DNA of 64,000 nt, from NCBI RefSeq assembly GCF_013364215.1, contig NZ_CP054923.1:7130001-7194000 (forward strand), read 5' to 3'. The translations under genes were made by a program, and so were the position numbers. Under the pieces are notes generated by a model, which made no database searches, was not told the DNA's origin, and was given only the letters and a program-made list of their open reading frames with translations. Shown piece after piece: positions 1 through 8,452 of the stretch. This stretch comes from Verrucosispora sp. NA02020 (GTDB taxonomy: Bacteria > Actinomycetota > Actinomycetes > Mycobacteriales > Micromonosporaceae). Every line of letters begins with the position of its first letter. Position 1 is the stretch's first letter.

Positions 1-2
1 TC

Positions 3-962
3 GCCCGGGACCTGCGTGTCTCCCTGACCGACAAGTGCAACCTGCGCTGCACCTACTGCATGCCCGCCGAGGGACTGCCCTGGCTGGCCGGGCCGAAGCT
101 GCTCACCGACGACGAGGTGATCCGGCTGATCCGGGTGGCGGTGTGCCGACTCGGCGTGACCGAGGTCCGCTTCACCGGCGGCGAGCCACTGATCCGTCCG
201 GGTCTGGTCGACATCGTCTCGGCCGCTGCCGCACTCGAACCCCGCCCCCGGCTGTCGTTGACCACGAACGGCATCGGACTGCACCGGCTGGCTCCGGCGC
301 TGCGGGCGGCCGGGCTGGACCGGGTGAACGTCTCGCTGGACACCCTGGACCGCGAACGCTTCACCCGGCTCACCCGACGTGACAGGCTGTCGGACGTCCT
401 GGCCGGTCTGGCCGGTGCCGCCGAGGCCGGGTTGGTTCCGGTCAAGGTCAACGCGGTGCTGATGCGGGGCGTCAACGACGACGAGGCACCGGCACTACTC
501 CGCTTCGCCCTCGACCACGGCTACGAGCTGCGGTTCATCGAGCAGATGCCGCTGGACGCCCAGCACGGTTGGGACCGCGCCGCCATGGTCACCGCCGAGG
601 AGATCCTGACGACGCTGCGTTCGGCGTACGCGCTGAGCCCGGACCCGACCGCGCGCGGCACCGCACCCGCCGAGACCTGGCTGGTCGACGGCGGCCCGGC
701 GCGGGTGGGCGTGATCGGCACGGTGACCCGGCCCTTCTGCGGCGACTGCGACCGGACCCGGCTCACCGCCGACGGCCAGATCCGCAACTGCCTCTTCGCC
801 ACCGAGGAGTCGAACCTGCGCGACGCGATGCGGGCCGGGGCCGACGACGACGAGGTGGCCCGCCGCTGGACGGCGGCGACCTGGGGCAAGCGGGCCGGGC
901 ACGGCATCGACGACCCGACCTTCCTGCAACCGACCCGGCCCATGTCGGCCATCGGAGGGTGA
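3..962 (+). CDS. moaA: GTP 3',8-cyclase MoaA (5' end outside window)
   Basis: This is a radical SAM enzyme that converts GTP to the cyclic precursor in the first step of molybdenum cofactor synthesis. The gene enters from the left edge, so its start codon is not visible; the reading frame is open from base 3. The N-terminal [4Fe-4S] motif reads CNLRCTYC and is followed by MPAEGLPWL. The second, C-terminal cluster site is FCGDCDRTRLTADG, then RNCLF. The protein ends in the Gly-Gly dipeptide needed for catalysis in this family (SAIGG). moaD starts 2 bases after the stop, so the two are probably cotranscribed. The visible part looks intact, with only a short N-terminus missing. Confidence 0.96.
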   Translation, partial: ARDLRVSLTDKCNLRCTYCMPAEGLPWLAGPKLLTDDEVIRLIRVAVCRLGVTEVRFTGGEPLIRPGLVDIVSAAAALEPRPRLSLTTNGIGLHRLAPALRAAGLDRVNVSLDTLDRERFTRLTRRDRLSDVLAGLAGAAEAGLVPVKVNAVLMRGVNDDEAPALLRFALDHGYELRFIEQMPLDAQHGWDRAAMVTAEEILTTLRSAYALSPDPTARGTAPAETWLVDGGPARVGVIGTVTRPFCGDCDRTRLTADGQIRNCLFATEESNLRDAMRAGADDDEVARRWTAATWGKRAGHGIDDPTFLQPTRPMSAIGG

Positions 963-964
963 CC

Positions 965-1213
965 GTGGCGACCGTCACCGTCCGTTACTTCGCCGGGGCC
1001 CGCGCTGCCGCCGGTCGCGCCGAGGAGACCACCACCGCCGGGCGATCGCTGGAAGAGGTGCTGGCGGAGCTCTCCGACCGGCACGGCGCGCGACTGGTGC
1101 CGGTGCTCAAGGTGGCGAGTTTTCTGGTCGACGGTGTCACCTGTCATGATCGGAAGCAGCCGCTGCCGGCCGGAGCGACGATCGACGTCCTGCCTCCCTT
1201 CGCCGGTGGCTGA
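965..1213 (+). CDS. moaD: Molybdopterin synthase small subunit MoaD
   Basis: This is a ubiquitin-fold sulfur carrier of 82 residues, the normal MoaD size. Its C-terminal Gly-Gly (PPFAGG) is thiocarboxylated and donates sulfur to the molybdopterin precursor within the MoaD-MoaE complex. The start is a GTG 2 bases after the moaA stop, giving MATVTVRYFAGARAAAG, a typical MoaD N-terminus. The longer upstream extension of this frame runs inside moaA and is not used. The partner moaE lies about 10 kb away on the other strand, so the pathway is split over two loci in this window. Confidence 0.93.
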   Translation: MATVTVRYFAGARAAAGRAEETTTAGRSLEEVLAELSDRHGARLVPVLKVASFLVDGVTCHDRKQPLPAGATIDVLPPFAGG

Positions 1214-1228
1214 GGGGGATCCACACAC

Positions 1229-2524
1229 GTGTTCGCGGTACTCGGCTTCGTGGCCACGCTTGCCCTGATCACCGGGCTGATCCACCTCTACCTCTGGAAG
1301 CGGCTGGTCAAGGACACCACCACCGCCGGGCGCTGGCGGCGGATCGGCACCGTCAGCGCGGTGGTGCTGGCACTGCTCGTACCGTCGACCATGATCGGCA
1401 CCCGGTCCGGGATGTACTGGCTCGCCTGGCCGGGATACCTCTGGCTCGCGGTGATGTTCTACCTGCTGGTGATCCTCGTCGTGCTGGAAGTGCCGATGCT
1501 GGTGACGCGGCGGGTGCTGCGCCGCCGGGCGGCGACCGCCGCACCGGAGCCGGCGATGGTCGGCAGCGCCACCCCGGCGGATCCGCCGAGCACCGACGAC
1601 GCCGAGGCGAACGCCCCGGCAGCCGACGACGCGGGTGCCGGGGCGACCGACCGGCCGGTCGTCGGCGCGGTCGGCCCGGACCACGACCCGTCCCGCCGGT
1701 TGCTGCTCGCCCGTGGCGCCGCGATCTTCGCCGGGCTCACCGCCACCGGCCTGGTCGGGTACGGGGTGCGGACCGCGATGGGTCCGCCCCGACTGGACCG
1801 GGTGCAGATTCCGCTGGCGAAGTTGCCGCGCAGCATGGACGGCCTGCGCATCGCCACCGTCTCCGACATCCACATCGGGCCGCTGACCGGTCGGGCGCAC
1901 ACCGAGCGCATCGTCGCCGCGATCAACCGCCTGGACGCCGACATCGTGGCCGTGGTCGGTGACCTGGTCGACGGCACGGTGGCCGAGTTGGGCGAGGACG
2001 CGGCTCCGCTGCGCGACCTGCGGGCCCGGCACGGCAGCTACTTCGTCACCGGCAACCACGAGTACTACTCGGGCGTCGAGGAGTGGGTGGCCGAGGTCGA
2101 CCGGCTCGGGTTGCGGGTCCTGCAGAACCAGCGGTTGGAGATCGCCGCCCGGGGTGGCGTGCTCGACCTGGCCGGTGTCAACGACGTCAGCGCCGTGGGC
2201 ACCGGCGTCTCCGCACCGCCCGACTACGCGGCCACCCTCGCCGACCGGGATCCGTCCCGACCGGTGGTGCTCCTCGCCCACCAGCCGGTGGCCGCGATGG
2301 AGGCCGCGAAGTACGGCGTCGACCTGCAACTCTCCGGTCACACCCACGGCGGTCAGATCGTGCCGTTCAACCTGCTGGTCAAGCTGGAGCAGCCGGTGGT
2401 CTCCGGCCTGGGCGAGGTGGACGGGACCAAGGTCTACGTGACCAACGGGGCCGGCTTCTGGGGCCCGCCGGTGCGGGTGGGCGCGGAGCCTCAGGTCACT
2501 CTCGTGGAACTGCGTTCGGCATAG
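1229..2524 (+). CDS. Membrane-anchored metallophosphoesterase (YkuE-like)
   Basis: This 431-residue calcineurin-like phosphoesterase has three N-terminal hydrophobic segments (roughly residues 2-22, 40-58 and 65-92). An acidic, Ala-rich linker follows, then another hydrophobic stretch near residue 165 preceded by an Arg pair. The catalytic domain begins near residue 205 and shows the metal-binding blocks in order: SDIHIG, GDLVDG, GNHEYY, LAHQP and SGHTHGGQ. The substrate cannot be told from sequence; related proteins act on phospholipids or UDP-sugar lipids. The start is a GTG 15 bases after moaD, so it may be read from the same transcript, although nothing links it to cofactor synthesis. Confidence 0.85.
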   Translation: MFAVLGFVATLALITGLIHLYLWKRLVKDTTTAGRWRRIGTVSAVVLALLVPSTMIGTRSGMYWLAWPGYLWLAVMFYLLVILVVLEVPMLVTRRVLRRRAATAAPEPAMVGSATPADPPSTDDAEANAPAADDAGAGATDRPVVGAVGPDHDPSRRLLLARGAAIFAGLTATGLVGYGVRTAMGPPRLDRVQIPLAKLPRSMDGLRIATVSDIHIGPLTGRAHTERIVAAINRLDADIVAVVGDLVDGTVAELGEDAAPLRDLRARHGSYFVTGNHEYYSGVEEWVAEVDRLGLRVLQNQRLEIAARGGVLDLAGVNDVSAVGTGVSAPPDYAATLADRDPSRPVVLLAHQPVAAMEAAKYGVDLQLSGHTHGGQIVPFNLLVKLEQPVVSGLGEVDGTKVYVTNGAGFWGPPVRVGAEPQVTLVELRSA

Positions 2525-2570
2525 CGAACCTCACGCCCGAGCGTGGCGGCGCGCACGGGCGTGGCCGGTC

Positions 2571-5500
2571 GTGGCAGGATGCGGCGTGCCTCCGTTCAGC
2601 GCCGTACCCCCCGGTGGCCGCCCGCCCTTCGTCGCGGATCTGCACATCCACTCGAAATATTCGCGGGCCTGCAGCCGTGACCTGACCCTGCCGAACCTCG
2701 GCTGGTGGGCGAAACGTAAGGGCATCGCGGTGCTCGGCACCGGTGATTTCACCCACCCCGCCTGGTATGACCACCTGCGCGAGACCCTGCGTCCCGCCGA
2801 GCCCGGTTTATACCGATTGTCCGACGAGGCCGAGCGGGATATCGCCCGCAGGTTGCCGCCCCGGCTGTCCAGTCACGCCGAGAGCGACCCGGTCCGGTTC
2901 ATGCTCAGCGTCGAGATCTCGACGATCTACAAGCGGGACGACCGGACCCGCAAGGTCCACCACCTGATCTACCTGCCGGACCTGGACGCGGTGGGCCGGT
3001 TCAACACCGCGTTGGGCCGGATCGGCAACCTCGGGTCGGACGGCCGCCCGATCCTCGGCCTGGACTCCCGCGACCTGCTGGAGATCACGCTGGAGGCGAG
3101 CCCGGACGGCTATCTCGTACCGGCGCACATCTGGACGCCGTGGTTCTCCGCGCTGGGCTCGAAGTCCGGCTTCGACGCGATCGCCGACTGCTACGCCGAC
3201 CTGGCCGAGCACATCTTCGCGGTGGAGACCGGGCTCTCCTCGGACCCGGCGATGAACTGGCGGGTCGGCAGCCTGGACGCCTACCGGCTGGTCTCCAACT
3301 CGGACGCCCACTCGCCGCCCGCGTTGGCCCGGGAGGCGACCGTCTTCGCCTCGGAACGGGACTACTTCGGCATCCGGGAGGCGTTGCGGACCGGCGACGG
3401 GTTGGCCGGCACGATCGAGTTCTTCCCCGAGGAGGGCAAGTACCACGCCGACGGCCACCGGCTGTGCGGGGTGAACTGGGCACCGGAGCGGACCAGGGCG
3501 GCCGGCGGACGCTGCCCGGAGTGCGGCAAGCCGCTGACGGTGGGTGTCCTGAGCCGGGTCGAGGACCTGGCCGACCGGCCCGAGGGGTACCGGCCGGAGC
3601 ACGCGCCCGAGGTGACCCACCTGATCCAGCTCGCCGAGATCCTCGGCGAGATCAACAAGGTGGGCCCGCGCTCCAAGAAGGTCGAGGGCAAGCTCACCGA
3701 CCTGGTCGCCGCGCTCGGCGCCGAGCTGGACATCCTGACCCGTACCCCGTTGGACGACATCGGGCGGGTCGGCGGTGAACTGCTCGCGGAGGGCATCGGC
3801 CGACTGCGCCGCGACGAGGTCCGTCGGGTGCCCGGTTACGACGGCGAGTACGGCGTCATCACCCTCTTCGACCCGGCCGAGCTGGGTGCCGGTGCGGCAT
3901 CGAGCGGGCAGGAGACGCTGTTCGACGTACCGGTGCAGGTGCCCACGCAGCGGCGACCGGCCGAGTCGACCGGCTCGGAGGCGAAGGCGAAGCGGACGGC
4001 GGCCAAGGCGGAGCCGAAGCGCAGGGCGGCACCCGCGCCCGCCCCGGCCCCGCCGATCGCGCCGCCGCCCTCCCCGCACGAACCGTTCGAGCCGATGCTC
4101 GCCGGCATGGAGGAGGTGGGCAGCGGGCTGCTGGACCGGCTCGACGCCATGCAGCGGGTGGCCGCCTCGGCACCCGGCGGCCCGTTGCTGATCGTCGCCG
4201 GACCGGGCACCGGCAAGACCCGTACGCTGACCCACCGGATCGCGTACCTCTGCGCGGAGCTGAACGTCTTCCCCGAGCGGTGCCTGGCGATCACCTTCAC
4301 CCGGCGGGCCGCCGAGGAACTGCGGCACCGGCTCGACGGGCTGCTCGGGCCGGTCGCCGAGGACGTCACGGTGGGCACGTTCCACTCGCTCGGACTGACC
4401 ATCCTGCGCGAGAACGCGGCCACCGCCGGTCTGCCGGACGACTTCCGGATCGCCGACGACGCGGAGCGGACGGCGGCCCGTGCGGAGGCCGGGGACGATG
4501 CGGCCCGGTACACGTCGTTGCTGCGCAAGCAGGGCATGGTCGACCTGGACGACCTGCTCACCCTGCCGGTGGCATTGCTGCGCGACGATCGCAGGCTGGT
4601 CGAGCGCTACCGGGACCGCTGGCAGTGGATCTTCGTCGACGAGTACCAGGACGTCGACGCCGTGCAGTACGACCTGCTGCGCCTGCTCAGCCCCGCGGAC
4701 GGCAACCTCTGCGCGATCGGTGACCCGGACCAGGCGATCTACTCGTTCCGGGGCGCCGACGTCGGATACTTCCTGCGCTTCTCCCAGGACTTCACCGACG
4801 CCCGCCTGGTCAGGTTGAACCGCAACTACCGGTCGTCGGCGCCGATCCTGGCCGCCGCCGTGCAGGCCATCGCGCCCTCGTCGCTGGTCCGGGGACGCCG
4901 GCTGGACCCGGCCCGGCTCGACCCGGAGGCCCCGCTGGTCGGGCGGTACGCTGCGGCGTCCGTCGCCGACGAGGCCGACTTCGTGGTACGCACCGTCGAC
5001 GAACTGGTCGGCGGCCTGTCCCACCGCTCGCTGGACTCCGGTCGCATCGACGGGCGGTCGAGCACCCTGTCCTTCTCCGACATCGCGGTGCTCTACCGCA
5101 CCGACTCCCAGGCCGCGCCGATCGTGGACGCTCTGGCCAGGGCGAACGTCCCGGTACAGAAGCGATCGCACGACCGGCTGCGGGACCGGCCCGGCGTGAT
5201 GGCCATCGCCCGCGAACTGCGGCACCTCACCGGCGTCGACGGCGCACTGCCCGCCCGCGTACGCCTCGCCGGCCAGTCGCTCGCGGAACGGTTCGCCACC
5301 CCCACCCTCGACGGCTCGCACGGGGTCCGGCCGGAGGACGTGCGAACCGCGGTCGACCTGCTGACCCCGCTGGCCCGCCGGTGCGGTGACGACCTGGAGT
5401 CGTTCCTGTCCCAGCTCGCGACCGGGGCGGAGGTGGACGCGCTCGACCCCCGTGCCGAGGCGGTCACCCTGCTGACGCTGCACGCCGCCAAGGGCCTGGA

Positions 5501-5795
5501 GTTCCCGGTGGTCTTCCTGGTCGGGGCCGAGGACGGACTGCTGCCGCTGCGCTGGCCGGGCACCGCCCCGGACGAGGAGGCGATCGCCGAGGAGCGACGG
5601 TTGTTCTTCGTCGGGCTGACCCGGGCACAGGACCGGCTCTACGTCAGCCACGCGGCACGGCGGATCCGGCACGGTTCGGAACGTGACTGCCGACCGTCTC
5701 CATTCCTCGACGTGATCGACGCCGGCCTCTTCGAGCGGCTCGGCGACGCCGCCGGACCTCGGCGACCGAAGGACCATCAGCTCCGGCTCATCTGA
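2571..5795 (+). CDS. PHP-domain / UvrD-like helicase fusion protein
   Basis: This protein of about 1,074 residues joins two enzymes. Residues ~20-430 resemble PHP-type metallohydrolases of the TIGR00375 kind, with DLHIHSKYSRA, GTGDFTHP and SNSDAHSP, and a CPEC zinc-like pair near residue 312. An Ala/Pro/Lys-rich linker (about 450-510) leads to a superfamily 1 helicase. Its motifs are VAGPGTGKT (about 542, Walker A), VDEYQD (about 689), GDPDQAIYSFRGAD, NRNYRS, LHAAKGLEF (about 970) and VGLTRAQDRLYV. It probably unwinds DNA during repair; the PHP part may act as a nuclease or phosphoesterase. The start is uncertain: GTG at 2571 or GTG at 2586 in the same frame. Confidence 0.88.
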   Translation: MAGCGVPPFSAVPPGGRPPFVADLHIHSKYSRACSRDLTLPNLGWWAKRKGIAVLGTGDFTHPAWYDHLRETLRPAEPGLYRLSDEAERDIARRLPPRLSSHAESDPVRFMLSVEISTIYKRDDRTRKVHHLIYLPDLDAVGRFNTALGRIGNLGSDGRPILGLDSRDLLEITLEASPDGYLVPAHIWTPWFSALGSKSGFDAIADCYADLAEHIFAVETGLSSDPAMNWRVGSLDAYRLVSNSDAHSPPALAREATVFASERDYFGIREALRTGDGLAGTIEFFPEEGKYHADGHRLCGVNWAPERTRAAGGRCPECGKPLTVGVLSRVEDLADRPEGYRPEHAPEVTHLIQLAEILGEINKVGPRSKKVEGKLTDLVAALGAELDILTRTPLDDIGRVGGELLAEGIGRLRRDEVRRVPGYDGEYGVITLFDPAELGAGAASSGQETLFDVPVQVPTQRRPAESTGSEAKAKRTAAKAEPKRRAAPAPAPAPPIAPPPSPHEPFEPMLAGMEEVGSGLLDRLDAMQRVAASAPGGPLLIVAGPGTGKTRTLTHRIAYLCAELNVFPERCLAITFTRRAAEELRHRLDGLLGPVAEDVTVGTFHSLGLTILRENAATAGLPDDFRIADDAERTAARAEAGDDAARYTSLLRKQGMVDLDDLLTLPVALLRDDRRLVERYRDRWQWIFVDEYQDVDAVQYDLLRLLSPADGNLCAIGDPDQAIYSFRGADVGYFLRFSQDFTDARLVRLNRNYRSSAPILAAAVQAIAPSSLVRGRRLDPARLDPEAPLVGRYAAASVADEADFVVRTVDELVGGLSHRSLDSGRIDGRSSTLSFSDIAVLYRTDSQAAPIVDALARANVPVQKRSHDRLRDRPGVMAIARELRHLTGVDGALPARVRLAGQSLAERFATPTLDGSHGVRPEDVRTAVDLLTPLARRCGDDLESFLSQLATGAEVDALDPRAEAVTLLTLHAAKGLEFPVVFLVGAEDGLLPLRWPGTAPDEEAIAEERRLFFVGLTRAQDRLYVSHAARRIRHGSERDCRPSPFLDVIDAGLFERLGDAAGPRRPKDHQLRLI

Positions 5796-5800
5796 GCGTT

Positions 5801-5834
5801 CGCCCTCCGCCCGCCGTAGGGCGAGCGGAGGGCG
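5801..5834 (+). terminator. Hairpin after the helicase gene
   Basis: A 10-bp inverted repeat (CGCCCTCCGC at 5801-5810, GCGGAGGGCG at 5825-5834) starts 5 bases after the stop codon. There is no T tract, which is common for actinobacterial terminators. Confidence 0.6.
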
Positions 5835-5952
5835 GAGTGACCGGTCCGTGATCGCGTACGGACAGTCGGTGAGACGGCCACGCGCTACGGTGACGTGGAC
5901 GACGGCCCGCCACCGGCCCAGCGTTTCCACCCACGGCCTCAGGAGTGCGTGC

Positions 5953-6873
5953 ATGGCGAACTACGGACCACCGGGCAGCGGCGGCCCGTCGCCGTGGCAC
6001 GAGCCGGGCCATGACGAGGCGTACGGCGGCCAGCGCCACGGCGGGCAGCCGTATGGCGGCGACGGGCAACCCTACGGTGGTGGCCAGGGCCATGGTGGCC
6101 GGTCCTACGACGACGGTCAGAGCCACGGCGGTGGCCGGTCCTACGACGGTGGCCGGTCCTACGACGGCGGCCCGTCCTACGACGGCGGCCCGTCCTACGA
6201 CGGCGGCCCGTCCTACGACGGTGGGCAGTCCCACCACGGTGGGCAGTCCTACGGTGGCGGCTACGGTCCGGGAGCGAGCGGGTCGCCGTACCGGGGTAGC
6301 GGACATGACGCGGGCCACGGAGACGACTCGCACGACACCGCGGCGTACCCGCCCTATCAGGACGGCGCGGCGGAGACCGCGTACGCGGGACAGCCCGTGT
6401 CGCCGTCGGAGCGGGGACGCGGTCGAGGCCGGATCTTCGCGGTGCTGGCGACGGTGTTGGTGCTCGTGCTCGGCGGCGCGACCGCGTTCTACCTGCTCGG
6501 GACGGACGACGAGACGCCGACGCCGGTGGCCGCCCCCACGCCGGAGGAGGCACCGGTGACCCCGGCAGAGCCGGACGACGAGGACGAGACTCCGGCCGGT
6601 ACGCCGTCGGAGGGCTCGTCCACCGATCCTCGGTTCGTCGAGCCGGGACAGTGCGTGCGCAACGAGGGTCCGGCCGGTGGCAAGCCCAAGCTGGTGATCA
6701 GCGAGTGCGCGCCGAAGTCGTACGAGGTGTTGCGCCGCTTCGACGGCGAGACCAGCGGGGAGCGGGACGCCGAGGCGAAGTGCGCGCCGGTCGACGGCTA
6801 CACCAACTGGTACTTCTACGACAGCGAGTTGGACTCGCTGGACTTCGTGCTCTGCCTCAAACAACGCGGCTGA
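5953..6873 (+). CDS. Gly/Tyr/Ser-repeat membrane protein of unknown function
   Basis: I do not recognise a family. The ATG at 5953 follows AGGAGTG and is preferred over an upstream frame extension. Residues ~1-150 are low complexity and rich in Gly, Tyr, His, Ser and Asp, with tandem GGPSYD/GGRSYD units. One membrane segment (IFAVLATVLVLVLGG) lies near residues 160-180. After it come a Pro/Glu/Asp-rich spacer and an extracytoplasmic C-terminal domain of about 85 residues, with Cys in PGQCVRNEG, ISECAPK, AKCAPVD and LCLKQRG. Four cysteines suggest two disulfides outside the membrane. It resembles actinobacterial LppU-like/septum-type proteins with a disordered cytoplasmic tail, but that is only an impression. 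Confidence 0.7.
   Translation: MANYGPPGSGGPSPWHEPGHDEAYGGQRHGGQPYGGDGQPYGGGQGHGGRSYDDGQSHGGGRSYDGGRSYDGGPSYDGGPSYDGGPSYDGGQSHHGGQSYGGGYGPGASGSPYRGSGHDAGHGDDSHDTAAYPPYQDGAAETAYAGQPVSPSERGRGRGRIFAVLATVLVLVLGGATAFYLLGTDDETPTPVAAPTPEEAPVTPAEPDDEDETPAGTPSEGSSTDPRFVEPGQCVRNEGPAGGKPKLVISECAPKSYEVLRRFDGETSGERDAEAKCAPVDGYTNWYFYDSELDSLDFVLCLKQRG
6130..6255 (+). repeat. 18-nt tandem coding repeat (about 7 units)
   Basis: Seven consecutive 18-base units encode GGRSYD, GGRSYD, three GGPSYD, then GGQSHH and GGQSYG. The middle three units (6166-6219) are nearly identical in DNA, which suggests recent slippage or unequal exchange. Confidence 0.85.
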
Positions 6874-6897
6874 ACCAGGAGCGTACCGACGATCGGT

Positions 6898-6941
6898 AAA
6901 ACTAGTGCTGTCTAGCGTCCACGCTAGACAGCACTAGTTTT
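6898..6941 (+). terminator. Perfect 20-bp inverted repeat with T run; contains a CTAG palindrome
   Basis: Arms 6898-6917 and 6922-6941 are exact complements around a 4-base loop (TCCA). The right arm ends in TTTTT, so on the plus strand this is a textbook Rho-independent terminator for the preceding gene. The core, TGTCTAG-N8-CTAGACA at 6909-6930, recurs at 6980-7001, so the element may also be a protein-binding site. Confidence 0.8.
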
Positions 6942-6979
6942 TGCTCGACCGGCAACACGCCGGTAGCCCCGTCTATCCA

Positions 6980-7001
6980 TGTCTAGCTCCCCGCCTAGAC
7001 G
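6980..7001. promoter_or_regulatory. Second TGTCTAG-N8-CTAGACG palindrome, candidate operator
   Basis: This 22-bp pseudo-palindrome has the same 7-8-7 layout as the one at 6909-6930, with one changed end base. It sits just upstream of a possible -10 element (GATACT, 7005-7010) and the GTG at 7021. That position suits an operator controlling the ATPase gene. Binding is inferred, not shown. Confidence 0.5.
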
Positions 7002-7020
7002 GGCCGATACTGTGCGATTC

Positions 7021-8259
7021 GTGGATCCCGTCCGCAACCCGTACGCTCCGGGCGCTGGTCAGCGCCCGCCCGAACTGGCCGGGCGGGGGCGGGAACTGGA
7101 CGTCTTCGACATCGTGCTGGAACGCATCGCCCGAGGTCGCCCGGAACGGAGCCTGATGCTCACCGGTTTGCGGGGCGTCGGCAAGACCGTGCTGCTCAAC
7201 ACGCTGCGCTCGCAGGCGATCAACAGCCTCTGGGGCAGTGGCAAGATCGAGGCCCGCCCGGACCAGTCGTTACGCCGACCGATCGCCGCCGCCCTGCACA
7301 TGGCCGTCCGGGAACTGGCCCCACGGCATCGCGCACCGGACCGGATCGACGCGTTCCTCGGGGTCCTCAAAGCCTTCGCCCAACGGGGCGCCCCGACCGG
7401 TCGCGCCGGGGCCGCCAAGCTACGCGACCGGTGGCAACCCGGCATCGACGTACCGGCGGCAACCGGCCGGGCCGACTCCGGCGACATCGAGATCGACCTG
7501 GTCGAGCTGCTCACCGACGCCGCCTCGGTGGCCAGCGACGTCGGCACCGGCGTCGCCGTCTTCATCGACGAGATGCAGGACCTCGGGCCGGAGGACGTCT
7601 CCGCACTCTGCGCGGCCTGCCACGAACTCTCCCAACTCGGCGCACCGCTGATCGTGGTCGGCGCCGGACTGCCGCACCTGCCGGCGGTGCTGAGCGCCGC
7701 CAAGTCGTATTCCGAGCGGCTGTTCCGCTACCAGCGCATCGACCGGCTCGACCGCATCGCCGCCGACCAGGCACTCTGCGCGCCGGCCGAGCGGGAGAAC
7801 GTGGAGTACGAGGCGAAGGCGCTCGACCTGCTCTACGAGAAGTCCGGCGGGTACCCGTACTTCGTCCAGGCGTACGGGAAGGCGACCTGGGACCATGCCC
7901 CGCGGTCACCGATCACCGACGCCGACGTACGGGTGGCCGCCCCGGAGGCCGAGGCCGAGCTGGCGGTGGGCTTCTTCGGTTCACGTTTCGAGCGGGCCAC
8001 TCCCGCCGAACGCGAGTACATGCGGGCGATGGCGACGCTCTCCCTGGTCGAGGGGGCAACCGACGGAGGCGGCCGGGACGACATGGACGCCGCGGTACCG
8101 ACCGCCGAGATCGCCCGTGCTCTCGGCCGCAAGCCCGCCAGCCTCTCCCCGGCCCGGGACGCCCTGATCAAGAAGGGCTTGATCTACTCCGGGGAACGCG
8201 GCACGGTCGCCTTCACCGTCCCGCATTTCGGTCGCTACCTCCGCACCCAACCCGCCTGA
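7021..8259 (+). CDS. AAA-family ATP-binding protein with C-terminal winged helix
   Basis: This P-loop ATPase of about 412 residues has Walker A GLRGVGKT (about 52-59) and Walker B AVFIDEMQDL (about 178-187). The C-terminal ~80 residues look like a winged-helix DNA-binding domain (VPTAEIARALGRKPASLSPA ... KKGLIYSG). The family is widespread in actinobacteria and distantly resembles Orc1/Cdc6-type and archaeal ATPases. Its biological role is not known to me. An ATG at 6979 would extend the protein by 14 residues, but it starts inside the second CTAG palindrome. The GTG at 7021, preceded by GATACT and no clear ribosome binding site, suggests a leaderless message. It may bind the CTAG palindromes itself. 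Confidence 0.78.
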   Translation: MDPVRNPYAPGAGQRPPELAGRGRELDVFDIVLERIARGRPERSLMLTGLRGVGKTVLLNTLRSQAINSLWGSGKIEARPDQSLRRPIAAALHMAVRELAPRHRAPDRIDAFLGVLKAFAQRGAPTGRAGAAKLRDRWQPGIDVPAATGRADSGDIEIDLVELLTDAASVASDVGTGVAVFIDEMQDLGPEDVSALCAACHELSQLGAPLIVVGAGLPHLPAVLSAAKSYSERLFRYQRIDRLDRIAADQALCAPAERENVEYEAKALDLLYEKSGGYPYFVQAYGKATWDHAPRSPITDADVRVAAPEAEAELAVGFFGSRFERATPAEREYMRAMATLSLVEGATDGGGRDDMDAAVPTAEIARALGRKPASLSPARDALIKKGLIYSGERGTVAFTVPHFGRYLRTQPA

Positions 8260-8290
8260 CACCCACCGCACCGCACCCCGCCTCGCCTGG

Positions 8291-8387
8291 CCCCGCCCCG
8301 CCCCGCCCCGCCCCGCCGATCATGGACTTCTGGTCGAGGTTATGTACCGGAATCACCCGTTCTCGTAGCGCCACGACTCCATGATCG
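8291..8387. repeat. CCCCG tandem run plus inverted repeat between convergent genes
   Basis: Positions 8291-8317 are five and a half copies of CCCCG. An inverted repeat follows: CGATCATGGA at 8317-8326 and TCCATGATCG at 8378-8387. The outer flanks (GGCCCCG-type left, GGGGCCAGGGGCGG-type right, to about 8415) could extend the fold. It lies between convergent genes and may end transcription both ways. Confidence 0.55.
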
Positions 8388-8452
8388 ACGGGGCCAGGGG
8401 CGGGTGGGGCGGGCGGCCCGGGGGCACGTGAGGCGGGGGCGGGGGGCGGGGG

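Noticed and set aside
2808..5954. 1,048-residue minus-strand ORF opposite the helicase
   Set aside because: It is a mirror of the plus-strand gene. It lacks any recognisable domain, and the plus strand carries full helicase motifs. High GC leaves long antisense frames open.
6130..6255. Regular 18-base repeats that might look like a CRISPR array
   Set aside because: The units are directly adjacent without spacers and are in frame inside a coding sequence.
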